A DNA stretch of 64,000 nucleotides from Nemopilema nomurai (lineage: Eukaryota > Cnidaria > Scyphozoa > Rhizostomeae > Rhizostomatidae): NCBI GenBank assembly GCA_003864495.1, contig ML133471.1, forward strand, positions 2,974,257-3,038,256, written 5' to 3'. The notes beneath the pieces are model-generated. The model was not told the origin of the DNA and ran no database searches. It saw nothing but the letters and a program-made list of their open reading frames with translations. A program made the translations under genes and the position numbers. How positions within the stretch are numbered: position 1 is the stretch's first letter; every line of letters starts with the position of its first letter. Of the stretch, positions 34,102 through 45,600 are shown piece by piece.

Positions 34102-35569
34102 AAATATTCAATTTATCGTAATGACACAAACACGTATTAAGAACTGGGCTCTCTTTGTCAAGCCTTTTATTTAGTTGAATAAGGCTGGAATACACCAGGC
34201 ATTTTATTGCCAGTCAAATGAATGCCTGTTTGTTAATCATTTCTAAATGCCTTTTATCGATGATCAAGTGGGTAATTCACTTCCGTCATTGCCTCTTTTT
34301 CATAGGGCTTGAGTTGTTTATATGTTTCGTAATATCCCAGTTGCGTGTTATAGTCACATGTGCTGTTGAGTCCTGTTGTGTCAGTTAACGCCTTTCTAAT
34401 GGTAATGTGTTTGTCTGTCAACATGTATTGTGACGTTCGTATTGTTCTCTTAATTACCTTCCGTTCATGTTATGTGTGTGCGTTGTTCACTTTAGCGTTA
34501 GTCTTGCTGTTGGAGTCTGTCTCATGTTCTACTATTCGAGGCTCAAGCCCATTGGCCTAGCCCCATCGTATCTTCACCATCCTAAGAAGAACCCGAACCG
34601 ACCAAACATTAAACGTTACACCTTATCAGCCCGATTTTTTTAAAACATTTTCAAACGCTTTCACAAAGTAGAAGTTCAAGTGCACTGCAGCAGCATTAAT
34701 CGCTTATGCAATTATTAAGAAACGAAAAAGAATGCGCAAGAAAAGGCGTCGATCGATGTGGGTTAAGCCATGGTTAAGCCGTAGGAACGAATTTGGCGTT
34801 GATAACAAACATTTTTGTTCTCTCAATGCATTGATAAATTCTTCAATGACTTTTGATCGCTGTGATTTGTACGCGGTCCAAATGATTCATTGATATGAGT
34901 TAATATGATATTGATATGCCAAAAGGGAGTATATGAGTTGTACATTTCGACAAAATCAAGTAACACCATACAGCCCCTTTCTAAATTGCTTGTATCCGGA
35001 AATTCCATTACATTGCAAGTGGGCATACGAATTGCAACGCCTTTTGGTCGAATAATGCATATTCTTAGCAAATACAGTAGTGATGTTTTGGAGGACTAAA
35101 ACGAAAAAAGGAACATTTAGAATATCTGGTCTAGGTCGAAATGCTTCTTATCAGCAAATCTGCCTAAATTAAAATAATAAATACTAGCATGAAAATAATT
35201 AAAGCAGCAAACTTGTAGAGCAGAGACTGCACAAGACGGATTTAGAAATATTTCTGCTTCACTGTCATCGCTTTTCTTAATGTGAGTTAATTCATCTTTC
35301 GATGAGCTTCTTTCGTGAAAGGTTTCTACACAACAAAATAGGCTTCCTGGCCTCTAGCATGTGCCGCAATCAAGTTATTTTCTTGTTGGCGTCGCCATCA
35401 CATGTTTTCATCGCACGCTTACTTCCCTCAGTTCCCTCAGTTCCCTCACTCCGCATCCATAACATCTGCCTTTCCAATCAAAAGAAAAAGCCTGAGAAAA
35501 TTGGAGACCGGTCATTGGTGCATCAACTTCGCTCCAACTATTTTGTGATGTTCCACGACGTTTCTAGAT

Positions 35570-35667
35570 TACCCTCGGTACCAGAGCCACAGAGCAAGCT
35601 CGAAAGGAGAGCAAGCTCGATAAGGGATACTGCGGAGGAGATGACTGAGGCTCTGATACCAAGGGTA
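35570..35667. mobile_element. Foldback (MITE-like) element, copy 1
   Basis: Left arm TACCCTCGGTACCAGAGCC (35570-35588) pairs with the right arm GGCTCTGATACCAAGGGTA (35649-35667) with two mismatches over 19 bp. The flanks TTCTAGA (35562-35568) and TTCTAGA (35669-35675) are a likely 7-bp target duplication. The 60-bp interior contains a direct repeat AGAGCAAGCTCGA / AGAGCAAGCTCGA. Confidence 0.65.
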
Positions 35668-35734
35668 CTTCTAGACGAGCATTTGAACAATTTGCAAATC
35701 AAAATGTCTTGACTCATCACCAGATACATAGTGG

Positions 35735-35751
35735 GTCTGGTACCCAGGGTA
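35735..35751. repeat. Solitary arm of the foldback family
   Basis: GTCTGGTACCCAGGGTA is the same sequence as the right arm of the copy at 36.3 kb. No partner arm is visible within 150 bp, so it may be a truncated copy. Confidence 0.55.
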
Positions 35752-36022
35752 GGGGCTGACTGACTGGCCGGGCTATTTGGGCGATCAAACGACCGGCTGA
35801 TTTATGGGCCGGTTGATAAAAATGGAAAAGAATAGATTTGCTTGAAAGTGAATGAGAGGCGAAAAAATACCCAATCATTTATCTGTTTGCCTTGAATTTT
35901 CCTGAGACTTTGTGAGCACACGAGTAATTCAAACCCATCAAAGTTTTGAATTCACTTTTGCCACCGCCGCCTAAACACACTCCTACAAGAAACATCTTAT
36001 TCACAACTTGTTAAATTTTCTC

Positions 36023-36039
36023 TAGCCTGCGCCGCAGAC
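36023..36039. repeat. Possible solitary arm of the foldback family
   Basis: TAGCCTGCGCCGCAGAC follows the arm pattern TA(G/C)CCTGnGnnnCAGAC seen in the neighbouring copies. No matching right arm was found. Confidence 0.45.
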
Positions 36040-36281
36040 CCAATCCTCCAAAGAGAATAGGAGAGATGTTCAGCTTTAACAGTCAGTTTGAATGCGATAC
36101 ATAAGATTTTAACCTGCCGGATCAGCTTTTCCTTGAAGCTGGTCATGTTTTTGCCTGAGCTATTGCTAAGAGAGTAAAATTGAAAAAATGATGTAATAAA
36201 ATGAAGAAGACGCACGTAGAACAAGGGAAGAGCAAGAAGACTCCGACCAAAGCTGATGAACAAAAACTTCGTGAAAAAAGT

Positions 36282-36338
36282 GTCCTGGGTACCAGACCCC
36301 CAATTTTTTGAAACATCGCGAGTCTGGTACCCAGGGTA
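36282..36338. mobile_element. Foldback (MITE-like) element, copy 2
   Basis: CCTGGGTACCAGAC (36284-36297) and its exact reverse complement GTCTGGTACCCAGG (36322-36335) enclose a 24-nt loop. The outermost bases have diverged on the left (TGTCC against the expected TACCC). No clear target duplication remains. Confidence 0.65.
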
Positions 36339-36386
36339 GAAAGAGAGCTCAAAAATTTCTTTACAAAACAAAAGCAACAAACGTCA

Positions 36387-36438
36387 TAGCCTGTGCTCCA
36401 GACCCTTAACCTGAAGGAAGAGTCTGGAGCACAGGCTA
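36387..36438. mobile_element. Foldback (MITE-like) element, copy 3, with perfect target duplication
   Basis: A 52-bp perfect hairpin: TAGCCTGTGCTCCAGAC (36387-36403), an 18-nt loop, and the exact reverse complement (36422-36438). It is flanked immediately on both sides by CAAACGTCA (36378-36386 and 36439-36447). The exact junctions and unbroken arms point to a recent insertion. At this size it can encode nothing and must have been moved by an enzyme supplied elsewhere. Confidence 0.8.
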
Positions 36439-39090
36439 CAAACGTCACAACAAACAGCAGCATCTTGCTCTTTTAAAAAAAACTTATGCAAGTCACAAGT
36501 CACGGTAAATAAATCTGAAACACAAACTTCGTTCCTTTTTGGGTCAGAATTTGACATATTGATATTTTTGGGTTGCCGAAATTCATTAGAAAAAAAATTC
36601 ATTTGCTGCTTTTCATATGTATACAAGATTTTGTAACCTGCAATTCTCAGCATTTTCTGCAAAGTTCTGTAAAGTTCTGTTTAGTTTTAAGATACCTGGT
36701 AACTTTGGCTGTGACAGAGATGGAGGGTGAAAGAAGCTTTTCTACTTTTGAACTACTAAAGAAACGACCTCGTACAACCAAATCTTGATGTTAATGTTGT
36801 CAGAAGAATGCCTCTCTAATGACAGACAACAAAATCCACAATTTATTCGGGCAAAGCCAGAATCTAACGGTGTCAGCTTTTATATACAAAAATCTTTCAA
36901 TACTTTTTAGCCACTCTACAAGGCTCAATTTCAAAATTTTCTCTTCCGTAGGACCCAACCATGGCTTTAAACTTGATTATTAGCCCTCCAAGGTTAAATT
37001 TTGTGACGCCGTCTCTGGAAATTCGTGGCGTTCGTACCTTTAGTTATGTTCAAACTATATAGTACTGATTTTGCAATTGATTTGAAATAGTCTTCATAGA
37101 ATGTGAATAGAGGACTTTTTTATCAGAAGTTAAAGCCGGAAATTGTTATTTAAAGCGTACACTCATAACAAATTTCTGTAAACTTTTTCGCGCCCCTGTT
37201 ATCAACTGCCACCCTCTTCAAATGTCCTCCTGATCCGTCCCTGAAGTGGAGCCATCATGATCAGCAGTCATTTCAGGACAAATATGCATGGTGACATATG
37301 CACCCTAGAGCTATGTTCAACTGCATATGTACATTGCCATTTATTCGCTTTTGGTATTTATTCCATAAAATTGATATATTTTGTGAGGCGTTTCGGCTGC
37401 TTGACAAACGCTTTTCTTAAAAATGTTTTTCTTATAGAAATCTTATTTCCGCGTAGATATATCTTATCTTGGGAATTCCCTTAAAAGTGGTAGCCTTCCT
37501 CTAAATAACAAAAGTTTCAAATATCACAATTTTTACTTGATCCTACGTGTATAGAGTCATTATTTTTTTTATAATGCTTTTAGTATGGGAAATGCTTTCC
37601 AAGTTCTGGAGAATTTGAATATAGGGGCAATAGGATTTGAAGACTGGAAGGAAGGTAGATGTGGTGGATGATGTAATCAAATCATGGTAAATTGGAGGAC
37701 ACATCTCCAGGCACCGTTATGGTATTATAATGAAAATTAAATAGGTCGCTTGATACTTGGAATACTTTTGTCTTTGGTTTTGCTGATTATGAAGACACTA
37801 TTTGCAAGCTGTTGATTGGTTGGCTGAGAAGGTGTGTACGTGGCTGCGCATCTTCAGCAAGGACCCAGCGAGGCAGAAACAAAACACCTTTCGAACGTGC
37901 CACGGGTCAGGCGTAGGAAGTAGGAGGGTCCAGCAAGTGGAAAGGAGGGAGCCAACATGTATGTGTTTATTTAGCATTAGGCCCTGGTAATATTGCAGAC
38001 GAGTTAATATACAAATTTGCAATAGCTTTGAATAAAATTCTTGAGTTTATAGCTGTATTTTGTTGTGGATTATTGCATATGCTACACCGAGTGGACCCAC
38101 GATGCCTCGTCATCATGAATTATAGTCCGTTGTTATTTTGATTGTAATCTGAAAAGCAACACCTGATGTTTTACTCTATCTTTTTTACTGTTCATTCATC
38201 TCACGTATGGCTACATTGATTTTGTCATGTCGTTTGCCATTTTGTCATCATATCTGCGTCCATTTTCACAAGGTTGGTGTCACTACCTAAATGCTCATAG
38301 AGTTCTTTCGGTTGCCCTCTTCTACAATATTCTTTTTAGTTAGAGTACCATTTCTGCTAAACTTCATACTAGTGACATACTTATTAGGCGCTGAGTATTT
38401 ACTCAAGAGTTATTCATAGAGATTATTACACATGGCAATTCCTACACGCAACTCCGAAAAGGGCCTAGGGTAGGCCTAAATGGCGCGGTCCACAGCCCTC
38501 AAAGCTTGGCGGTTATATGTAGCGCTAGAACGGGACATTGTCTCTTTTCATTTGCTAACTTTTAGACTTATTTGTTTGTTAAAATTTCATAAGTATGTTG
38601 AAACTTGATATCGCGTGAAATGGTGATGACAAAGCAACAATTAGATCACGGTTCTTTGGACACAACAACAGTTACTGGACACTTTCGAATATCCTTATAC
38701 ACTCTGCGTGGCACCTCAAATAGTTTCGTTGGTTGGAAATCTTTTGCAGAGAAAGAAGTAAACTTTAATGTATTATGTATACCCCTATTATGTATACTTC
38801 CCAGCACTTTCGTGTGACATGGATGTGTCCTAATTAATGGGTTTCTCCAATGCACTAGAATTTATAGTAGAAATGCTGCATTAGGCAAATATGAATGTGA
38901 ACCCTTTTGTCAATGTGTACCGTTGCTCAGTAGAGTTATTCTTAGAGTTGTTGGGATCTCTCTACAGAAGAGCCTCTGTATACTTTTTTAAGATTTTGTC
39001 AAAGGAAGAAATTATTTTTATTTTTGATGATTGCTTCTCATTATTTTGATGAATCTATTATTATTTATTTTTCTGTTAGAATTTGTCACC

Positions 39091-42000
39091 ATGGCTGGGA
39101 ACCAAGCTGGCATAGACACCAATTGTATGACGTTGACTCGCTTTATGCTTCAAGAGCAAAAGAAAGCTAAAAATGCAACTGGTGAATTAACACAGCTTTT
39201 AAATTCAATCTTGACCGCTGTAAAGGCAGTCTCATCAGCAGTAAGAAAAGCTGGGGTTGCAAGGCTGTACGGAATTGCAGGCCATGCTAATACCACAGGA
39301 GATACAGTGCAAAAGCTAGATGTACTGGCTAATGAACTGTTTATTAACATGTTGAGCTCTTCATACACTGTATCTCTGATGGTCTCGGAAGAAGATGAAA
39401 AAATAATTGAAGTAGATGCTGACAAACAAGGGAAGTACATCATCTATTTTGATCCACTTGATGGCTCATCAAATATTGACTGCTTGGTTTCAATTGGCTC
39501 TATCTTTGCAATTGCTAAAAAGGTTAGTATATTCTCCAATTAATTGAAAACCTCTCAAAATGGAACATGTCATGTATTTTCTTCATTATCACAAAGGGAA
39601 AGAAGTAATCATTCTGCCTTATGGAAAGCAGCTGTTTATGAATTTTAAAATGGACTCAGGCCTTTGTTACTGTTTTATGCATACATGACTTACAGAGTTT
39701 ACTGTTTGACTGGTATATAGTAATAGCAAAGGATTCTTGTTAATGTTTAATCCATTTTTATAAGCTATATTACTACCACTACAAACTATCATTTGTTCAG
39801 AAATAAATGTCAATATACATGTCTCCACATGCAACTTTGTTTACAACTCTATTAGTATCTATGTTGCCAATATTTATATACCTTCCATTATTAAAGTATA
39901 ATATATTTTTTCAAAATGTCATCTATCGAATACCATTTTCAAACAATTTAGAAGACACCTGGCCCTCCAACTCTTCAAGATGCCCTTCAGCCAGGAAATC
40001 AGCTAATTGCTGCTGGATATGCCCTTTATGGAAGTGCCTGCATGCTAGTGCTAACAACTGGGGATGGTGTTAATGGCTTTACTTTGGATCCTGTAAGTGT
40101 TTATTTTGCAAGCAAAAATCATTTTATATTTTAAATTCTTTTCAATCACTCAAGACGTTTTCAGTCAACAGTTTGATCTGATCTGACACCTGTTGAGGAA
40201 GAAATTTTCAAAATCTTGTGCTCTTAAATTAGTCTATGCAAAATAGAATGAACAAAGGTTGAAAATAGAGAAATATATATATGCAGTCAATGCTGGAAAT
40301 GGCGTGCGATCGCACACCCACGCCTTGGCACACGCCTTCCATTCCCGAGGAGTGCATTTCATCGCACCCCTACCATTTTATTCCCAGCATTGCCTGTATA
40401 TGCCACTATAGTCACCAGTAATCCAGTATCACAATTAGTGTGTTGAGGGCAGAATGATAGAGTGCTATCTCCAGTGATCATCAGAATGACACTTAGTCTT
40501 AGTATCCTGCTATTTTCTTTGAACTCTCCATTTTGGTAGAAGTCCTCTTTATTCTCTATTTTTTCAAAAGCAGAATTTGTTGCTTAAAGTTATCTCATTG
40601 CACACAAGGTGCCCAGATGATGCTTCCTTTCTTGCAGTTTGGAAGCTTAAATTATCCATTCTTTCAAGGCAAAGATCTGGGCCCACTATCTTGAATTTAA
40701 TTCTGCCAGCCATGTAAAAATTGGGATAAAGCATGTTCTTTGTTGGGATAAAGCAAGTGAAGCTAGAAAATTTGAATATTTGATAAGCCTTTTGATTTCT
40801 TTAATCATGTACAACATTAAAAGTCCTGGGCGATAAATTCTGATTACTCTGATTACGCAGATTGTTGCATGATAAGTTCTTGTTGCTACAAAGTGTAAAG
40901 TGTTTATATCATTTGATTGGAAGGGAATTAAAACCATTTAAATAGATATCTATACAGAGATCATTTGGAAAGTTAGAAAGTTTACAAATAAATGCTATTA
41001 GATAAAACTTGAATAAATTGCAATATGTTTATAACAAAATCCACTTCTTGAAAAATCATAAGTAAAATAGTAGAATGAACTAAAAGCCAGGAGCATTTAT
41101 AAATGAAAAGCTAGGTTTTCTAACTATGCAAAAGGAAGGCTTCATATTTCTTGTGTTGGGGCAAACCTCTGTTGAATCATGAAATCAGGCTTTATTTTGT
41201 TTATTATATATATGATTTTGATATTACATCCCAACTGAAAGGATGCATTATTAAAATGATCCAATACACATGCAAACATTTTCAGTAGATAGACATATGG
41301 CAAATTGTTTTCCTTGGCCTTTCTTAGTACTTTTCAGCAGATTTATTTTTCAAAAGCTGGGATTATAAATTTTTCATTAGAGAAGAAAAAGTTATGACAG
41401 GCCCTGTGTGCAACTTTCGTCTGTGAAAAGTTTTGATTTATACCTACATATGTGATTTACACTTCTGGCAAATCTCTACCCTTTGAACTTTTCCAACACC
41501 TTATGTATTGTTTTGAGAAAATTTTTTAGAAGATTTAGGTTATTTTTGGAGATCTTTGTCATTTTTTTCAGTCAATTGGTGAATTTGTGCTGACTGACCC
41601 TGATATGAAGTGTAAGCCAAGAGGATCAATTTACAGTCTCAATGAGGGCTATGAAGCATTGTTTGATGAGAAACTAAAGAAGTATCTCAACTCTCTTAAA
41701 CATCCTGAGGTATTCTATCCTTTTCATCTGTTAACTTTTATCTTTGTTGGGAATTTTAAAGGTAATAGGCATAAAGATTATGCAACTGTTCAAAAAAAAG
41801 CAATTCAAGTGAACATGCACAAGTGTATTGTCATTAAAATCTTACTGACCACATGTTTTGAGAAGAAGGCATTGCGTCATTACCTAGGTTGGCAGACTTT
41901 GACAAGATTGCTGCTATGAAACAGATCACAAGAAGAGACAATTTAAAGAGAAGGCCTCTTTTATTTTTGCCTATTCCACTCAAAGGACTTTATCTCTAGC

Positions 42001-42605
42001 ATTTTATTTTTGAATCAACTTTCTTGCAGTCTGGGAAAAAGGCATATGGCTCAAGATACATTGGTTCTATGGTTGCTGACATGCACAGAACATTAAAGTA
42101 TGGTGGAATATTTATGTACCCTGCTAATAAGTCATCACCAAAGGGAAAGGTATCTATAAGGCATTTGCTACTTCAAATATTGATGAAATTAATATTAGCA
42201 ACATGACATGATTTTGGTAACTGGAGTTTTTTCTTATCCTTGAACATTTTGGTGCATCGCAAGGCCACGTAAAACGGACATTGATTTTTGTAAACGACCT
42301 TGTCTGCTAAGGACTGAGTCAATTTTATTGCCAACTTGTTACTAAAGGAGTTTCGTGTTATCTTCGTAGCAGCTGTAGAGATGTAATCAGACCCATCAGA
42401 TTGTAGTATTTGTTATTCTTCCGTTTAGCTTCGTCTTCTTTACGAATGCAACCCGATGGCCATGATAATTGAGCAAGCTGGTGGGCTAGCGTCCAATGGC
42501 AGCATGCGTTTGCTTGACGTGGTACCAACTTCCATCCACGAAAGAGCACCCATCTACATTGGATCTCGAGATGACGTCAATGATTTTCTTGCATTCACCC
42601 CTTGA
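39091..42605 (+). CDS. FBP1: Fructose-1,6-bisphosphatase (5 exons, complete)
   Basis: Cytosolic enzyme of gluconeogenesis, hydrolysing fructose 1,6-bisphosphate to fructose 6-phosphate. Exons 39091-39522, 39952-40092, 41572-41709, 42030-42149 and 42429-42605 all begin and end in phase 0 and give 335 residues, the usual length. ATG at 39091 lies in a good context (GTCACCATGG), 11 bp after an acceptor, so an untranslated first exon probably exists upstream. Residues 28-36 (NATGELTQL) match the AMP site region. SEEDE (99-103) and [10 protein letters not shown] (121-130) supply metal ligands Glu100, Glu101, Asp121 and Asp124. Exon 4 has [15 protein letters not shown] and YGGIF.YPANK, the substrate site; exon 5 has [17 protein letters not shown] with the last metal glutamate. 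AATAAA overlaps the stop codon at 42605-42610. All catalytic residues I can check are present. Confidence 0.97.
40286..40394. repeat. Imperfect foldback sequence in FBPase intron 2
   Basis: CAATGCTGG (40288-40296) pairs with CCAGCATTG (40384-40392), and inside them GGCGTGCGAT pairs loosely with ATCGCACCCC. The interior contains a perfect 12-bp palindrome GTGCGATCGCAC (40304-40315) and GGCGTG/CACGCC pieces. It is GC-rich in an AT-rich intron, as expected of a small inserted element, but no target duplication was seen. Confidence 0.55.
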
Positions 42606-45600
42606 ATAAAGGGTCCTGGGAAAACACAAACACAAACAAGCTTACATATATACTGATTTTATCTATCTTATTTTACAGAACGTCAAATTGTTTGCAGAAG
42701 TCGTAGTCTATTTTGCGTTCCTGTGGGAGAAAATTCATTTCACATAAAATGATTAAAATTCTTTGTGTTCCACTGTACGTCCATCCCTTGCCAAGTTTGT
42801 CACGTGGAAGTTTTTCAAGTTATTAAAGTAGTGAGACCGATTCCTTAATTTGCTGACACACGCAAAGGCTTCTTTGAAGTTAACCTACATGTTTTGAAGC
42901 CAACTGTAATGATTAACTGTCTTCCGTTTATTCGCATAAAAGAGTCATCAAAAAGTAATCAGCCATTTTTCTGTTTCAAAATGGTTGACCACACGGTCAC
43001 TGATCCTATCAAACGAATTTTCTAAAATGAAAGTCCTGCTAAGTCAGGCCCCGATTCACAGCTTTAAATACAAGCGACAGTCTGTTTGGTATGCAAAGTC
43101 TAGAGTCTTATCAAAGCAGTTTTTAGAGCGTTGAAAAGGAGCTGGTGCTGCATTCAACGATTTTTTGACGGGTTACTTAATTTCAATTTGAGTCTTGTGT
43201 TTGCACGCACTTCTTTTACAGCAAAGCGTACGTAAGAAATGCTGCGTATCCTTCGTCCGTAAGATTGCTTTCTTAAAAAGTTCTTAACAAACTTTTAAAA
43301 AGTTCTTAACAAAGAAATAAACTTAACAGACTTTACAAAAATTCATGTGACTGAAGGAAATATAAACTACGGAGCAGTCAATTTATAGTCGAGGCATATT
43401 TGTGAAAAATGAATACTTTACTGACCTGGTACATAGACCCTTCTATCCAAAAAGTAACTATATTCTAAGCTTTAACTGTATTCTGTAACCACATTCTTTA
43501 ATTCTACGGCCTAAGTAAACTTGTGATCTATCTGAACAATCATTTACACAAATTGAAACATTTGGTTTCAACAGCACGCGATTGAAAGTAGTAACTATTC
43601 TCCGATTCGGGTTGGCGTTATCGATTTTGTATCTTGGCATCCACGGCTCTTTCTCAAAAATTAACATCAGAATTGAGATCCTGATCTTTAACTTAGTTTA
43701 CACTGAAAATTTCATGTTGTTTGGATCCTCCGGTCGCGGGTTACTTTGTTTTGAATATTAAGATATTTCATGCGATTTGACCGCAAATTTTTTCACTACA
43801 CCAGCAAATTCCATTGGAGTGTATAGGAAAAGCTAAATTTATAGAATGGGTTAATTCGCAGCCTGACGATCCAAACACTCAGAAATTTTCGGTACGGACT
43901 AATTACAACATAGAGATTCCATTTCTATGATTCATTGTTGCCATATATGAAGATAAAAAATTGCTCGAATCCGAGAATATCACACCTGGCGCAATTTTGG
44001 CAACACCAGCGAAGACTTCCTAAAAGAAAGACGCAAAAGACAAGAACACTAGCAATTTTGCATGACCAGAAAGTATCCTGTAAGCCAACTCGCCACATTA
44101 CTGTCAAAACTGCATGACAACCCGTGTACATTCTGAGTTCAACAAAAAGGTCTCCGTACCCCCACTCCATTCCAAGATTATACTGAGTTCCCCCAATGGA
44201 AGTGTCTTTGATTAAAGTTGTGATGCTGTTACAATATGGGTAAAGGTCCACTCATTTTTTTTAGAGCAAATGCTGCTCTTTTAAGACTACATCAAGGATC
44301 GTCAAGTATGAGACCCCCAAGAAATGAAGAAGCTTGATTTTGTTTAGGCCTTCTGCTTTGGCTTTTCTTTGTAGAAAAATATAGCGTTCTGTTGTTCAGC
44401 GCAGCCTCATTAAGCTCTAAATAGTAAGCGGACAACTAAATGTCACACGTCAAACAAGGCGAGTGCTAACTGCTTGGTCACGTTGAATGAAGTTTGAAGT
44501 CGAGGACGCCAGCACATAATGACAACTTTGATAGATATGGTACCACAGAGAGCCATTTAGAACAAAGAACAGTTTAGGTAAGCGTGAATGCAGAACCATC
44601 AAAGAGAGATTTTAGGTCATGCAACGGTACGAACATGATTTGGAGGAAATATTGAAGCCTAACAGAAACCACAGCAGAGCAGCATTTGTGAGTTCAATGG
44701 AATTTTTCTAACTTCAAAAGTATCATTCAATTTTAGAAGTAAAAAAGGGAAATTGAAGACGTTCGCTGATATTTAAAAATATTCAGTAATTCCCTGAAAT
44801 TAATTAACTAACGTTTACAGTAAGTAGTAGGCTGATTTTTATATGCAATTCTAGTGACTTTGTAAATGGTGCTGTTTGTATGAGATAAAGTTGAAAAGAG
44901 AATGCAGCCCGCAGTGGTGTTCCAAGTTCTTAAGTTGTGCTCTTTCTCTTTGGAATCAGAGCTTAGAACATCGTTTATTGCAATCGCTGTGAAATAAGGG
45001 TTTTTAAATATGCAATGCGTACTCTGGAATAAGTTCCTCATTACAGAATCATAGGTAAATTGTCTTCACGTTTCACAATGGATGTGACTTTCTACTATGA
45101 GTTTTTCCAATTTTTCTGCTGAACGTCTGTTTTTAATTTTTGTGCTTGAGACACAAGCACCGCTACTAGCTCAATTTCAATGCTAGTGTCAAATTTGCAG
45201 CGTTCGTATTTACAGTTCTAAACACCAAACAAACCTGCAAATTTGAAGAAAGTTTCACTTGAATTAGCATCTGTTCAATAAAACTGGTTATTTATGATTC
45301 CATTTCAAAGGTAGCATATGGTGTTAGAAAGCACGGCTTGGTTAATCAATTTATCAAAATGAATTGGCCTGCGCTGAATCGCTGAAGCGTGGAAGGTACA
45401 TGGATCTCCAGAGTTTACATTTCACAAGATATATTCAGACTTGCACTTTGCAGTCAGAGGGAGGATCAAATGAAAGATGTAGATAACAATGAAAATTTCA
45501 AATGAGCAGCTCCTTCAATTTTTTAGGAAGGGCAAATGGTGCAGAAGGCAGAACTATACGATGCACTTTGAAGAGTGGTTAGCCCTACTCTTTTGCACTC

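Larger units (their letters stand above)
34102..39079. other. Spacer between acetyltransferase and FBPase genes
   Basis: Five kb without a recognisable gene. It contains the foldback-element cluster at 35.5-36.5 kb, described separately. The 136-codon plus-strand frame at 35302-35712 overlaps one of those elements and is not protein-like. The FBPase promoter and any untranslated 5' exon should lie toward the right end; an acceptor (TTTTCTGTTAG) ends at 39079. Confidence 0.6.

Noticed and set aside
26217..39091. Joining the 26217 exon to FBPase as an alternative N-terminus
   Set aside because: The acceptor at 39079 gives the wrong phase and an early stop; FBPase has its own well-placed ATG.
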